The notes below the pieces were generated by a model that worked only from the letters and a program-made list of their open reading frames with translations, was not told where the DNA came from and searched no databases. From Otis tarda (lineage: Eukaryota > Chordata > Aves > Otidiformes > Otididae), in NCBI GenBank assembly GCA_026413225.1, contig CM048552.1, forward strand, positions 27,393,001 to 27,457,000: a DNA stretch of 64,000 nucleotides, given 5' to 3'. Below, piece after piece: positions 10,823-22,903 of the stretch. Position 1 is the stretch's first letter, and every line of letters starts with the position of its first letter. Made by a program: the position numbers and the translations under genes.

Positions 10823-11328
10823 TGTCATGGTTTAGTCCCTCTCAGCAGCTAAAATGCCACACAGTTGCTTACTCACTCCCCCCTTCACCGTGCCCCCTCC
10901 CCCCCAACCCTCAGTGGGATGTGGAGGACAATCAAGAAAGAAAAGATAACAAAACTCCTGGGTTGAGATAAAAACAGTTTATGAGAACAACAGAGGAAAA
11001 AGAAAACAGAAATGGAAAACCCAAAACAATAAGAGAATATACTTAAGCATGATAATTTACAGTACAATAGCTCATGGTGGATCCTGATGCCCAGCTTCCT
11101 CCCAGGTAGCAGGAGGCTCCCCTTAGCACCATCCCCACTGTATATACTATGATATGCATGATGTCACAAGGTATGGAATAGCCCTTTGGCTAATTTGGAT
11201 AAACTATCCCAGCTATTGGCTAATCAGTAAACTATCCCAGCTGTGTCCCTCAGTCACAGGGGCCACCAGCTCCAGTTCCTCTCCAAGCTCAGGTGAAAAT
11301 TAACTCTATCTTAGCCGGAACCAGGGCA
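10823..11328 (-). mobile_element. solo LTR of an avian endogenous retrovirus (ERVL-like), copy 2
   Basis: A full-length-looking LTR. On the plus strand it starts TGTCATGGTTTAGTCC and ends GCCGGAACCAGGGCA, and TG...CA termini are conserved. The flanks GTGAT (10818-10822) and CTGAT (11329-11333) agree at four of five bases, consistent with the 5-base target duplication typical of ERVL. On the minus strand a CRE-like TGACATCA (11159-11166) precedes a TATA-like GTATATAC (11140-11147). It shares an identical 69-base segment (11080-11148) with the first LTR (930-998), and the same internal TAAACTATCC duplication. It includes a C-rich tract near 10879-10910. No primer-binding site or coding remnant is adjacent, so it is a solo LTR. 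Confidence 0.9.
11140..11166 (-). promoter_or_regulatory. LTR core promoter: CRE-like site plus TATA box (copy 2)
   Basis: Minus-strand order is TGACATCA, 11 bases, GTATATAC. The octamer is one change from the canonical TGACGTCA, consistent with CpG decay. The sites are seen; their activity is inferred. Confidence 0.55.
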
Positions 11329-11333
11329 CTGAT

Positions 11334-12840
11334 ACATTAAGCCAACGGACTGACTCAGCTCAGTTTCTGATGCTGAGGTGTTTTTAACATATTTTTCCTT
11401 AGGTTTGCTTGTAAAGACAGAATAAATTGTTCTTGACGTTGATGAACATATTTCTTCTGTCAGTCCGTGCCCCTTCCCTCTCTATGCGATACTCCATGGA
11501 AACAATGCATGGGAGAAGCCATGCTTAGTGTTCTGCTGCATCGAGTGCCTGAGAGCTCTGAAATGGGAAGCTCTCCCCTCCAACAAATTACTGCATAGAT
11601 AAATAGACCATGTTTGCTTTCAGCCTACAAATATTTGCCTTTGCGAAGTGTAATGCAGTTTGGGAAAACAATGCTGATGGAATTTTCATATGAATCTGGA
11701 TTTCTGATGCTAGTGAGTAGTGAAGAAAGATGAAAAGCTGAACCACTCAGATTATTCTAGGTAATAATATATCCCCTCACTATGTTTGTCTGCCTATGTA
11801 TATGTATGCAATGTTCTTTGTAGATGTATGCAATCATGCATGTGTATATTATACAGCTTGTTACCACCAAGAAGCAAAGATCTTATTCTAGCATCTAATG
11901 GTGCAATCTCTAGTCCAGCCTCCTTTTCCCACACTCACGTTATTTAAAGAGCTCATTCAAGATAGAGATTGTGTATAGGCCTAACGCTGGTCCTTTGCAA
12001 GTGTAAATCAATTACAAAAATATGTCAATGTTAATCTGTCACACAGATCTTTCCTGCAAAATTCCCTGTCAAAGTCTCCTTTGCTGTCCTGCTTGACAAG
12101 AACTTAAATGTTTGGTCTGGTGGTGTTCTAAGACCCCTGTCTGTCATGCTGATACCATGGCTGTGGTGTTTCTTAGGATTTCTCTGCCTGTCTGGATTAG
12201 TCTGCTGTCTGTAGTCTTCTACTGCATTTTTTTTTTGGTTTTGCTTTGTTTGGTGATTTAGGCAGCTCTTCAGACAAAGGAATGTTAGTCCTTATGCATT
12301 AAGATAATGCAAATAAATAATAATAAATGAAAAGTGAACTCACTAATAATGCATTCAAACAGGATGAGAAACGAACAGCGAAGTCTGGAGGAATTAAACT
12401 AAATTAAATCAGACAGACGAGAAAGAAACTCAGGAAAGATACTCTGCTTTTTTTTCAGAGATAAAGAATGTAATCTATTTTCTATTGAAAGAATAACAGG
12501 ATTGTCATGAGGTCCTTCTTGGCTAACTTAGACACACTAAGGTACTAGAATTTGATTATTTTTCTCTTCTTTCAAAGTAAACACTATGGCAACAAATAGG
12601 AGATTCCTTAGCAGCTGCCTGCAGTGACGGTTTCACGTATTGAACCTGGAGAAACTTTGGAATTCAGATGAGATTAGAGCACTTGCAAAACATGAGCTGA
12701 ATCAAACACAGAGGACAGGATTTCTTTGCTCAGAAAAACTATTGTGCTGAAATGCCACAAGTGTGTCTGAGCTGGTCTGCACTCTGTGGTCCAGCTTGTG
12801 ATGCCAAATCACAGTGAAAAAATGCTGAAACAGTACCCTG
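11334..12840. other. unique sequence; possible conserved block at about 11440-11700
   Basis: No gene or transposon was recognised with confidence. The 11440-11700 part is less repetitive and contains motif-like strings such as CCATGGAAACAATGCATG (11496-11513, with SOX-type AACAATG). I note it as a possible conserved non-coding element. Confidence 0.4.
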
Positions 12841-13265
12841 CCTTTGCATCCTCCCTCTCCCTGCCACCCCAGCCAGTGCAGAGGCAGCGCACAAAGGGCA
12901 GCACGCAGTTCAGCATCCCTTCATTTCCAACCCGCTAAAAATAAATTCATTGATAAAAAGGCAAGCAGAAGCTGGCAGCTGGCGCGCTGCAGCAAGCATG
13001 GGTGGGGCAGAGCCTGCGGAAAGCGCAGAGGTGTGAGTCAGTGGGAGCGCTTCTCACGGGGGGTAATGAGTCCCCAAAGGAAGACGACTGTCATAGCGCG
13101 GAGGTTGGCACTGCATATTTGCAGTACGTAATCAGTTTAGGTTGTGTGGAAAGTGGGACCCAAACTCAGCTCCACTTAACCCAAAACACTGCATGTAAGA
13201 TGCCTCTGCAAGCTCTGTTTCCATGGAAATGGATGTTAGCAGTAGCTTCCCTCAGCAAAGTGAAT
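12841..13265. other. GC-richer block with MEF2 and AP-1 consensus sites; possible regulatory element
   Basis: Relative to its neighbours this block is GC- and CpG-richer (for example GGCGCGCTGC near 12980). It contains an exact MEF2 consensus CTAAAAATAA (12935-12944) and an AP-1 consensus TGAGTCA (13034-13040). Two overlapping frames (95 and 91 codons) lack recognisable domains. Regulatory function is only an inference from motif content. Confidence 0.3.
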
Positions 13266-16200
13266 CTATTAGACTGAGTTCAGTAAAACAGGTATTTTAT
13301 CCCATTTCACTCAGGCAGAAGATAAGGATTAGCTTGAAATCTGCACGTGGCATTATAAGAGTGTGATTTGATTATTCCTTCGGGGCTTTATAAGATTGGG
13401 AACTACAAGGCTGTACTACGTAGGGAGGACAATGCCCATTTATGCTGAGGTTGACTCAGATGTATAACTCTGCCAGAACCTTGTAAATCTTACACCAAAA
13501 GCAGGCTAAAATAAATTTGAATGTATCTGCCCTTAAATTAGACTTTAGTACTGACATGATCTTCCAAAAATAAAATGATTCTGATTTCAACAAGCAAAGG
13601 AGGTGTTTCAGTTACCCTACTGAATTTTTTTTAAGCATTATATCTATTTCCTGCAAATAAACCCTCTTTCTTACCACAACGTAAAATTATTAAATCATCT
13701 AAGTCAACTGAAAAGTAGATCTTTTCTGTGATGATATTAAAAAATAAGTTAAACTCTACCTCAAACATGGAGGAAAGGCAGGATTTATATGGATTTGTTC
13801 TCAGTATACATTACCAGAAACACTGCCTGATGTGACTGTCAAAGCTGTCAAAGAAATGGCAAATCTCCAAGGAATATTCTGGAAAATAAAAGTTTTCAAA
13901 TAAACCAAAAGAGGTTTCAAAGCTATTTTTCAAAGCATGGTGGATCACTGAAGTTTGACAGAATGAGTACGGTGTTTACTCAGTTTAAACATGGTAATCT
14001 TATTTCAAGTGGTCAGTAAAACGGATAATGCAGAAAAAATGGAATAATATTTCTCAGTGGACCCATTCTCTTTTCATACTTGTAAGCACTGGAGAACCAG
14101 AATGTCTGTGGAACAGGGAGGGTCTTGTCCTGGTCTGTGGATCATTAATATGATTGGTATTTAGACACTCAGCTGCAGAATCATTATTTTCCTTCTTTCT
14201 GTGAGAGAAACCTCATAAGACTTCAGATCTCAGGCTGGATTTATGGAATTTGGTTCACAGTTAAAGAAAAAAAATTTTAGTAAAACCAAAGATAATTTGG
14301 CCCCTGAGACAGAAAAACAATTAAACTTGCATCTAATTTTAAGTGTCTTCTAGGTTCTTTTGAGGTAAGGTCTTGGTATAAAATAAGAGAAGGCTGTACA
14401 TGGCCTATTATGCTGACATATGTCAGTTTGACTCCTGGAGTCTAGTGTATGTTCTCATAGAAAATAAATCAAGCAGAAGCGAGGTTGCCTCTCCTGAAGT
14501 GCAGGAGTGCTCTGGTGAAGTCAGGAAAACCCTGCCCTCCCAACAAATTCTGCAGGACGGAGGGTGCTCATCATCCCATCCACACTGTCAGCATCTTAAA
14601 GAACTGGGCCTCTGACAAGTCATGCCATCCTAGCAGGGAATTGCAACAGATATTGAGAGAATTAATGTCTCTTTCTTTTTGAAGCTGAGGCAGTTTTCCC
14701 ATTAACTTCAAATTTTTCAGAGGCCTTCTATGTAACACCCATATCTGTAAAGATTTCAGGTAAACCTACACAGTCTTTGTTCCATGTCATTATCCCTTCC
14801 CTTGCAAACCTCAAAGCATATAATAAACCTAAAATCCTTTAAAATGTATCATTCTGTCAGTTTAAAGCAAATACACACACAAAAAAAACCCAACCATTTA
14901 AAAATTCCACATAAGAAATAAAATTCTTTCTAACACAAATGAGGTTATAAGAGTGTCTTAATCTAACACAGCTAATTCTATTGGGGCATAACCTGATCTC
15001 CTACCCTGCAACAGTATACTGCTTATAACCTGCTCTTTTAAATCAGTTCCTGATCAAATCCATCTCCAGTTCATTAAAAATTATTCTACAAGAGTAGCTA
15101 ATAAAAGAACTAATTGGGACACGGGCCAACATCTCCCAGCTTCTTGATAGAGTTCTGACATTTTAGTACTTTTAATTAAGTGTATGTGCTGGTGTTACAG
15201 TGTGCAATAAATTGTTCAGTAAAGCTATGGAATACATTTCAGAACTCTTTTTGGGAGAGGACAGATTTTTATTTTGGTTTTGAAACAGATGGACAAGGCC
15301 CTCTTAACGTTCTGTTCTTGAACAAATGCACCAAATTTTGGAAGCTTCTCTCCTCCTCTTGGTCTCATAATCCTACAAAATATTTCTGTTTCTCAAGTTT
15401 TCTAGATTTCGTTGCCTGTAACAGAAGCATAAGACTATTTTTTTCTTGGTTAGTTTTCATCAGTAATACTTTGAGCGGAGAAAATGAGAATGGATTCGGT
15501 AAATACATTGAATTTCTGTTTTGTTTTTGTTTCCACTTCATATTTTAATTTCTCCTCTCTTTCAGCAGCCAACTGTGTTTGGGATGCAGAGTTTATTATT
15601 CTTATGGCACTTGCTAAAATCTTTGTTCCTGTTGCCATTTAGGTCAATAGAAGTTCTGCAGCTGACCTCTGTGCAAGCAGACTCAGCCTGGACCATGTGC
15701 ATGTGCAGGCAATGGAATAGATCATGTACAGAAAATAGGAGGGCCCTAAAATCACTAAGGACATCACAATACGGGTAGGGGTCTTGCTCATGCTCTTTCT
15801 ATCCACACACAAAACCTTTTTGCTTGACATTTCAGTGGCCCTTCCAACTGGCACAGCTGGAGTTTAGGCTAAAACTTGGACTGGGGATTCACTTGGACTA
15901 GTAAACCAGCCACTTCATAGCCAGGACAGATGTGCACAATGCCACATACAAGCTGACAGCCAGCTCACGCCTTCCCACTGTTCGCTGCATGAGCCAGAAG
16001 AAGAAATGGGGCTTTCTGTAACTCAGCAGGATGGCAGCAAGACAGAGACCTGTACAACATGCTGAAGGACTCCCAGCTGCACAGACAGTCTGCAGCATGG
16101 CTCTGCGCATCCAAAGAGTAGGTTGTTCACTCCAGCTAATTTTCAGTACAGTCATAGCCTGAAGACCATTGTCATGTCATAAATATTTCCTGAATTCAAT

Positions 16201-17592
16201 CAACTAAGTGATTTCAATCTATTTCCATTTCAATCCATTTATTTTGACTGTAAAGTCATCGCAGGTATTTCCTTTTGTTTGACCTTCTCAGCTGAGAAGC
16301 CAGTGACTGGGTAAATAATAAGCAACTTCCACCTCACCCTTATAGACTGGGTCTCAGCCTGTCTCCTTGCCTCCATAGTGTATGCTTGTAATTTAGAATA
16401 AGTTGGAGAAACAATGTGGAAAATTGGTTCTGTGTCTGCATGTGTCTTTTTTTATATTGCTAAAAAATATTATTTCATGTCCAGCAGGATACTTTCGTAG
16501 GCATGTAAGGCAACAAAAGGAAGTTCAGTGACATTTAAAACAGAGCTTGATACTTCATATACAAAAGTTTTAACCATTTTCAAGTGTTTGTATTCTGAAC
16601 ATGGATAGCTGACTGGGATTATTATATCACAACTTGCAGTGAAACAAATAAAGGAAGAAGCAAAAATTGTGGATTTGAGATCCACTGTTATCTGTGTCCG
16701 CTACCACGCTAAAAATCCTAGACAACAGCAACAAAATTTAGGTTAAGGAAGATGATAAAGCGATTAGTATCTGATCAGGCATTTATAAACAAGTGAGGTA
16801 AAAAAAGCTTTTTGCACATAAAGCCTAATGACTTTGGGAGAAAATCCTTCTTTGCACACAGAAGGACAGATCATGTGCTAGCTCTAATTTATGCTGATCC
16901 TTATATATTGTACAGTAGGGGTCTGCCTTATCCCTTGGCTGTCTCTACGTGACATGCAATTTTTCACAGTACTTCCCAGTGGTTTTCAGAATCCAGGAGC
17001 AATTCAGCATGGAGAACAATGGCAAGCAAGATATGGTGAGTTGTGTCTGCTCGTGGCAATGCAGTTATGTTGTCTTCCAGCAATATGAAAAGAGATTGCA
17101 TGCTATTGTGTCTACCACTTGCTTTTGTAACAGCTGTAAAGTGGAAAATCTAGCCATGTCTCCCTTCTAAAGTAATTTCCATCTTTTCTCTCTCTTCCAT
17201 TATTTCTTCTGTACCAATATCTTAATTCATTAAGGAGATGAAGCCACGTAACTCCATGTATGACAGCTAGCAGACTTTATCAAATACAAAATGTTTCTTC
17301 ATTATAACTTTTATGTTTACGATCTCTCTGGAAGCACTGTAAAATCCTTGGGTGAAATTACTGGTACAGTAAGAATGGCTATTTTAGGTATATGTTCATA
17401 TTTCAAGATTAGCAGGGGAATTTTTTTTAATATAGCAGTTACTATAGTGACAGCTACAGCTTCAGAGAGGAAAGATGGTATTGTGATAAAGATATTGTAC
17501 TGAGATTCAGCTCAAATTGTCAGGAGCTCTTCAGAGAAGGTCGCTGACATATTTTTATTTTCCAGTATTTTTTATTGTTGGGGCAGTGCTTT
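13266..17592. other. unique AT-rich sequence, no gene seen
   Basis: Many short chance frames, the longest being 122 codons at 15180-15548. I recognise no domain, transposon or RNA gene in this 4.3 kb. Confidence 0.5.
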
Positions 17593-17611
17593 GGTAAACA
17601 AATTGTTTACC
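17593..17611. promoter_or_regulatory. palindromic pair of forkhead (FOX) sites
   Basis: GGTAAACAA, one central A, then TTGTTTACC form a perfect 9+1+9 inverted repeat. Each arm contains the forkhead core GTAAACA. The palindrome is seen directly; binding by FOX factors is inferred from the known consensus RYAAACA. Confidence 0.5.
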
Positions 17612-19281
17612 TGAATCGCAGGATTAGAGCTGGCTGAGAGTTGTTCTTTCATTCTGCAGAACTCTTCCACACTTTAAAAATGTTCTTGTTCTGTATCAAA
17701 ACAAACCCAAATCTCTTGAAAGCTTTTTTTTTGTGTGTGTGAATAAAATAAACCATCCCAGCAAAGTCTAATGCTTTGTGCAGAAAGGGAGCTCGATACT
17801 AGGCTGCTAACCTGTCCCAAAAAGGCTAGTACTGCTACAGTATTGAGGAAGTTCTATGTTTTTTCTCATTTTGAAAATGATTTTCATTATGAATTTGAAA
17901 AAAAAAAAACACCCAAACTTTTTTTCTGGCAAGAAGTTTGTCATAAGTGGTATGTTCCTATGAAAAGCTGAATTTCTAATGAATTGATATTTTGCAAAGA
18001 CTTTTTTTTTCCCCTTAAAAAACATCTGTGGCCTGCCCAACTATACTGGTCAATTTACAGATATCTAAATAAAAAATGAGAGAGAATCAATCTGTATTGA
18101 TTTCCTGAAGTCTGTATGTGTGTGTAAATCTACAGTTTACGAGGCTGGGCTCCAATTCAGGCTTGGCCAGAACATGCCTGTTTACATGTCAGCTTTTCAT
18201 CCATAACTAGCATGGATGAAAGCCATAGAAACTATGGAAAGCCTGTCCTCATAGTTGCAGCCAAATATTCTCCTCGTGCTTGCCCAAGATGCAAAGATGG
18301 AGCTCTGTGGGCCAACCTCTCGAACACACACCACCTAAGGGGGCTGCCATCTCACAATGAATTGTCAATGCCCATGATAATTATCAGCATAGCCATGGTA
18401 TTATTGGTGATGGCCCAGGTGGTCCAGTCTTGCCTCTAATGCCAGTAATACATTTGTTTTAAAGTGTGATAGAGCCTTTGACACCCTTAATTTACTGTAC
18501 ATATGGAATCATTCATGGCTGTTGGCAGCTGAAATGTTCATGGCTAAAGTCCCACTGACAGCTGAGACAAGGTTCAGGCTGCTGATCTTCACTCCGTTTC
18601 AGCAGCTGATTGCCAAATTAGAGCTGGTAATTAGCCACATGAAGCATTGCTGTCTGTAGCCTGCAAGTGTAAGCTGTCAGTGGAGAATGGCCTAGCAGAG
18701 GAGCGCAGGATGCTGGTTACCAGCCTCAGCTAGGCACCACCAGAAGTCACTGATTTTTCAGTTGCCTCCTAAACAAGACCAGCATCCAACTGAGTGAGCT
18801 GGCAGTGAAGATTTAAGACAGATTTTTTTTTTTCCCAGTTATAGCTAAGAAACTAGTTTCTTATGTCTTCACCTCTTAGCTACCTGTGAAGACTCCAAGG
18901 AAAAATCTACCAGCTCAGCTTACACCAGCATGGTGTCCATTGAACTGTTTAACACTGCCCTGGAGGGACTGGAAGTGTCAACATGATCAGTTACTGCATC
19001 TCGGGAAGCAACCACAGAGAAGCTTTCTAGGTTATCTCTGTACTGAGGTCTTCAGAATAAAGCCTCTGTCCATTCCCTGTGCACCCACCCAGCAACAACA
19101 GCAGGTTCCACAGTGTCGTAATGCCAGATGGTAATCTTCTGGTAATACCGCTGTGTCCACAAACATCAGGATCTCCTGTGACAGGGGTGCTTATTTCCCA
19201 TTTATGTTTTTTTCACCTTGTGGCTTTGGTAAATCTGCTTCTAAAAAGGGAATGACGATAGACTGTCATCCAATGTAGGAT
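17612..19281. other. unique sequence, no gene seen
   Basis: Contains a few homopolymer runs (near 17726, 17898, 18002 and 18823). The 75-codon frame at 18212-18439 has no recognisable feature. Confidence 0.5.
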
Positions 19282-19611
19282 ATAGAATCATAGAATCATA
19301 GAATGGTTAGGGTTGGAAGGGATCGTCAAAGGTCATCTAGTCCAGCCCCCCTGCAAGGAGCAGGGACATCTCCAACCAGATCAGATTGCTCAGAGCCTCA
19401 TCCAGCCTGGCCTTGAACATTTCCAGGGATGGGGCACCTACCACCTCTCTGGGCAACCTGTTCCAGTGCTCTACAACCCTCATTGTAAAATTTTTTTTCC
19501 TAATATCTAATCTAAATCTACTTCCTTCTATTTTGAAACCATTACCCCTAGTCCTGTTGCAACAGGCCCTGCTGAACAGTCTCTCCCCATCTTTCTTGTA
19601 GGCCCCCTTGG
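19282..19611 (-). mobile_element. CR1 LINE 3' fragment, 5'-truncated
   Basis: Read on the minus strand this is the last roughly 330 bases of a CR1. The plus-strand start ATAGAATCATAGAATCATAG (19282-19301) is the reverse complement of the CR1 terminal octamer repeats. It is followed by GGTTGGAAGGGATC, GGTCATCTAGTCCAGCCCC and CTGGCCTTGAACATTTCCAG, all characteristic CR1 3' sequence. It ends at CTTTCTTGTAGGCCCCCTTG (19591-19610), where it is 5'-truncated. Two short frames here are CR1 tail translated antisense. It is close in sequence to the plus-strand copy at 4445-5023, giving an inverted CR1 pair about 14 kb apart. Confidence 0.95.
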
Positions 19612-22600
19612 GATAAAGAAACCTGATTTCCTTGCCACCACATTCTGTTACTGGAGTGATGTGATGACGATACTGTTATGTCTTATTTGGAGGTGATTCA
19701 GCTCATGTGGACAGTTTTGGCATTGTTGCCGTTTGGCATGGAGCTGAAAGGCCTAAAAAGCTGATTTTGCTGAAGTGTTTGAAGAAGGGATTTGGGACAC
19801 AGCCCTGAGAGCATTATAATCCTGCTCAAGCATGATGTGACTTAAAAGCCCACTATTCCATTTCAGTTGTTTCCTCCCTCTGCCTGGAAACCTTCTCTAT
19901 CCTTCAGACCAAAGTGCACTTCTTATTTTGAATAAGGTGATATGAGGTCTGAAAGAAATATCGTTGTCACCTGAGCTTACGCCACCAATTAGCTTTTCAA
20001 AGGGCTAAAGAATCAGAGCAAGTCTCTGTTGGTTCCGCTGGCAAGGAGTGAAACGAGTATTATTTAGGTCTTGAGAATATAATTCCATCTGAGCTGGTTC
20101 TTCAGCCGGATCTGTAATGTTTAGTAAGATAGGTTGAAATGGGTCACGTTACCTTGGGTGAGCTGGTTCACAGTGAGGCCGCCTTCTGGGTATGAGCTCT
20201 GCAATCCATCACCAGAGGAAGATGAATGCTTGAAATGGTCAGCTACTTTATAACAGAATAATAATAATCTGTTATAAGGGGGAGGTGAGGGCCACAGTGG
20301 GAAGAAAATGGTAAAGATTATTTATAGCACAGTAATTTTGAGAGACCTGTATCATTTTTAAGGCCCCAGAGCAATGGGCTTGACAAAACACACATCCAGA
20401 TACCATCTTGCCCTGAAGACATTGTCTGCTTTAAGTCCCTTGATGTAAAGTTAAGGGTGTAAGACAAACACCCTAAAGCACAAGCTTGACTGAAGGCACC
20501 ATCTTACTGTCATTAGTGCTCCACAGTGCTCTCTTGGGGAATCCGGTGAAGGAGCTTAGGGTTGCTCCTTGAACTGCCACTTCCTCTCGCTGCAGAACAG
20601 GGGTTGTGGGAGATGTTCAAAGGCACCAGAGGAGTTGAGCTCTAAGCCCCAGTTGTTGATTTTCTTGAGGGTCTCTTTTAATTCCTTTGCCTTTGGTTAT
20701 ATTATTATCTTTTGGATCATTTTACTTATCTGACAGGATGCCACATATAATGGTGTGCTTCTGGGTTGAGTTATTTCTTTTCTCAAAGGTTCCAGGGCAT
20801 TTTTTTCAAACAAAATTCTTTCCTGGTTCCTCTATTGTCCTAAAGAGTCTTTTTGGGAATTTCTGCTTTGCCATGCATACAAGGCCATGGCACAGGATGA
20901 GGAGACCATCAGGGTTCTCACGTCACTGGCGCTATTGCCTCTCTGTGCGGAAACAGATGTTACAGCGCTTGTGCATTCCCAGGGCCAGGCCTGCAGGAAA
21001 GATGGGATGAAAAGTCGTGGGGTGGGAGAAGACTCAGGCAAATGCAACTGGGAAAGATTTACTACCCAGTAATCTGTGTGCTTCCCAGATTACTGAAGGG
21101 ATTTGTATGCCAAAAACATACATGTCTAACAGGGTCAGATCCCTGTTTCACAAACTTGTCATTATTAGAGCTATTGTCAGCCCACTTACTGGACCCAAAG
21201 TGAGTCCTTAACACAAAAGAATGACAAGAAAAAAAAATCTTTCTGTCAATTCTATTTAAATTTTACCAGGTCTGTGTTGTCATAAAATTGCTCTTTTTGA
21301 TACCTCCCAGCTGTATAAAGAAGGTCTGAGAGGGCTTTTTTGTTTTGTTTCTGATCTTAGACACCAGGATTACTTGTTCTGATCCAAGCTCCCAACTCTG
21401 TGCTGGTATTTCATCCAGTGACTTAAACAGATAATGCACGAGGACTCCTGGGAGCAGGGATGGGACTGGGTCTTAACCAAAGGGCCCGACACTTAAGCAT
21501 ATTTAAGTCAGTACTCCTCTTATTTAGACTTTTTTGACCCGTTCACATCTTGCATTCCTATCTGCACAGTGGCCCAGCTTAAAAAAGGAGCTGGAAAATA
21601 ACCCCACCACAATCGTTATCATTAGAGCCACCACCCACAGTCAGGAAGTGGATTGAAAACTGTTTAGGTTGAGGAATCCTTAGAATAGAGCTCTCTCTAG
21701 GCCAAATATTTATCCTACCAGGCTGAGTGATTGCTGCCTCCTATCCTCTAATTTATTGCTAGTTTGGCACCTATTCCCCCAGGAGATCAGGGAAGAGCCT
21801 GTTCAGACACAGCCTGTGCCCGGGCTTTCCTGTGGGTTAGTTTTCAGCATCTCGCTGCACAGCATTCAGGATCACTCCATCATCACACAAGTTCCTCAGC
21901 ACCCTACAGAGTTAGGAGAAGGAGCTAAAGATGCCATCTAAGGTACCTCTCTGTTTGTTGCTCTGAAGTGTTTGTCTTTTAATCACTTCAACATCTGAAT
22001 TGGAAGGCGAGGGTTGGATTAATCTCACCCACGTTAGACCATCTGGAAGATAGATGCTTGGTCCTGACTAATCATTTCAGCTGTCTCTGTGTGCAGGGAT
22101 GGCACATAGGTACCTCCAGAGATTAGTTCTCATCTATCTCAGATACCTGGTTTAATGTGATCTGAATCTCTATCTGCAAGTGCCTGTCTCTCTGTAGTGA
22201 TTTCTTAGGGAGACTGCATCATTAATTCAAACTGCATCTCACTGTTCAGTGAGTTAAGGTGAGTGGGATATCACTCATTTCTACAGTACTCCATCAGAAT
22301 ATGGTCCATTGTAGTCCATACATGATCCACAGTGGACAGTATTCAGTGCCTACCGCCTACCAGATTGCACAGATGCTAATTTTTCTGAGGAGCTTTCAGT
22401 TAAAAATCTGTCAGAATTGCTTCCATATAGGTACTGGATAATAAAACACTGAGCCCTGCCAGCATGTTTTTATTCAACTTAGATGGGAGTTGAAAGGAAA
22501 CAGAGAAAATGGTGGTCCAGGGTCATTAGCACACACACGCCACAATGGACAGACTGTCCCGAAGGATAAATGATGTGGTTGTAGCTTTTGCAGTGTTTGA

Positions 22601-22684
22601 AGTTTAAAAGAGGGTATTTTACAACACTCTCCAGACATAACTAGGCATCTATACATATGTAGGATGCAAAAAGAATGTAATGAT
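19612..22684. other. unique sequence, no gene seen
   Basis: No transposon or convincing exon was recognised. An ATAATAATAATA run lies near 20258-20269. The 107-codon frame at 20687-21010 overlaps antisense frames and lacks recognisable motifs. Confidence 0.5.
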
Positions 22685-22858
22685 TTACTCAAGGGCAAAA
22701 TGATACCGCACTTGCATAAGCTGTTCATCCCTTAGGCGCTGTGAGATTATGCTGTTTTTCCCACTGAAGCCGTACTTGTGGCATGTAACCAGATCAATAC
22801 GCTCGCTATGAGACAAAACACTGGGAGCTACAGTACCATAAAGATGCGAAGAAGGCTG
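22685..22858 (-). other. coding-like open segment with a possible splice acceptor (unproven exon)
   Basis: On the minus strand a possible acceptor CCGCTTTCAG ends at 22859. It is followed by about 57 open codons to a TAA stop at about 22685. The segment is CpG-richer than its surroundings (AGCGAGCG, CAGCGCC and TACGG on the minus strand). The inferred peptide is mixed in composition and includes the run LVTCHKYGFSGKN. I do not recognise a family. No AATAAA follows within about 150 bases, and I see no partner exon. It could equally be a chance frame or a decayed pseudogene. Confidence 0.18.
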
Positions 22859-22903
22859 CTGAAAGCGGAGGGATCTTACCATATTAGGAATAGTTGTATT
22901 CAC

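Noticed and set aside
718-11328. The two LTRs as the ends of a single 10.6 kb provirus
   Set aside because: They are in the same orientation, but the 9.6 kb between them contains unique DNA and independent CR1 insertions and no retroviral coding remnant. The second LTR also has its own near-perfect 5-base flanking duplication, so each is better explained as a separate solo LTR.
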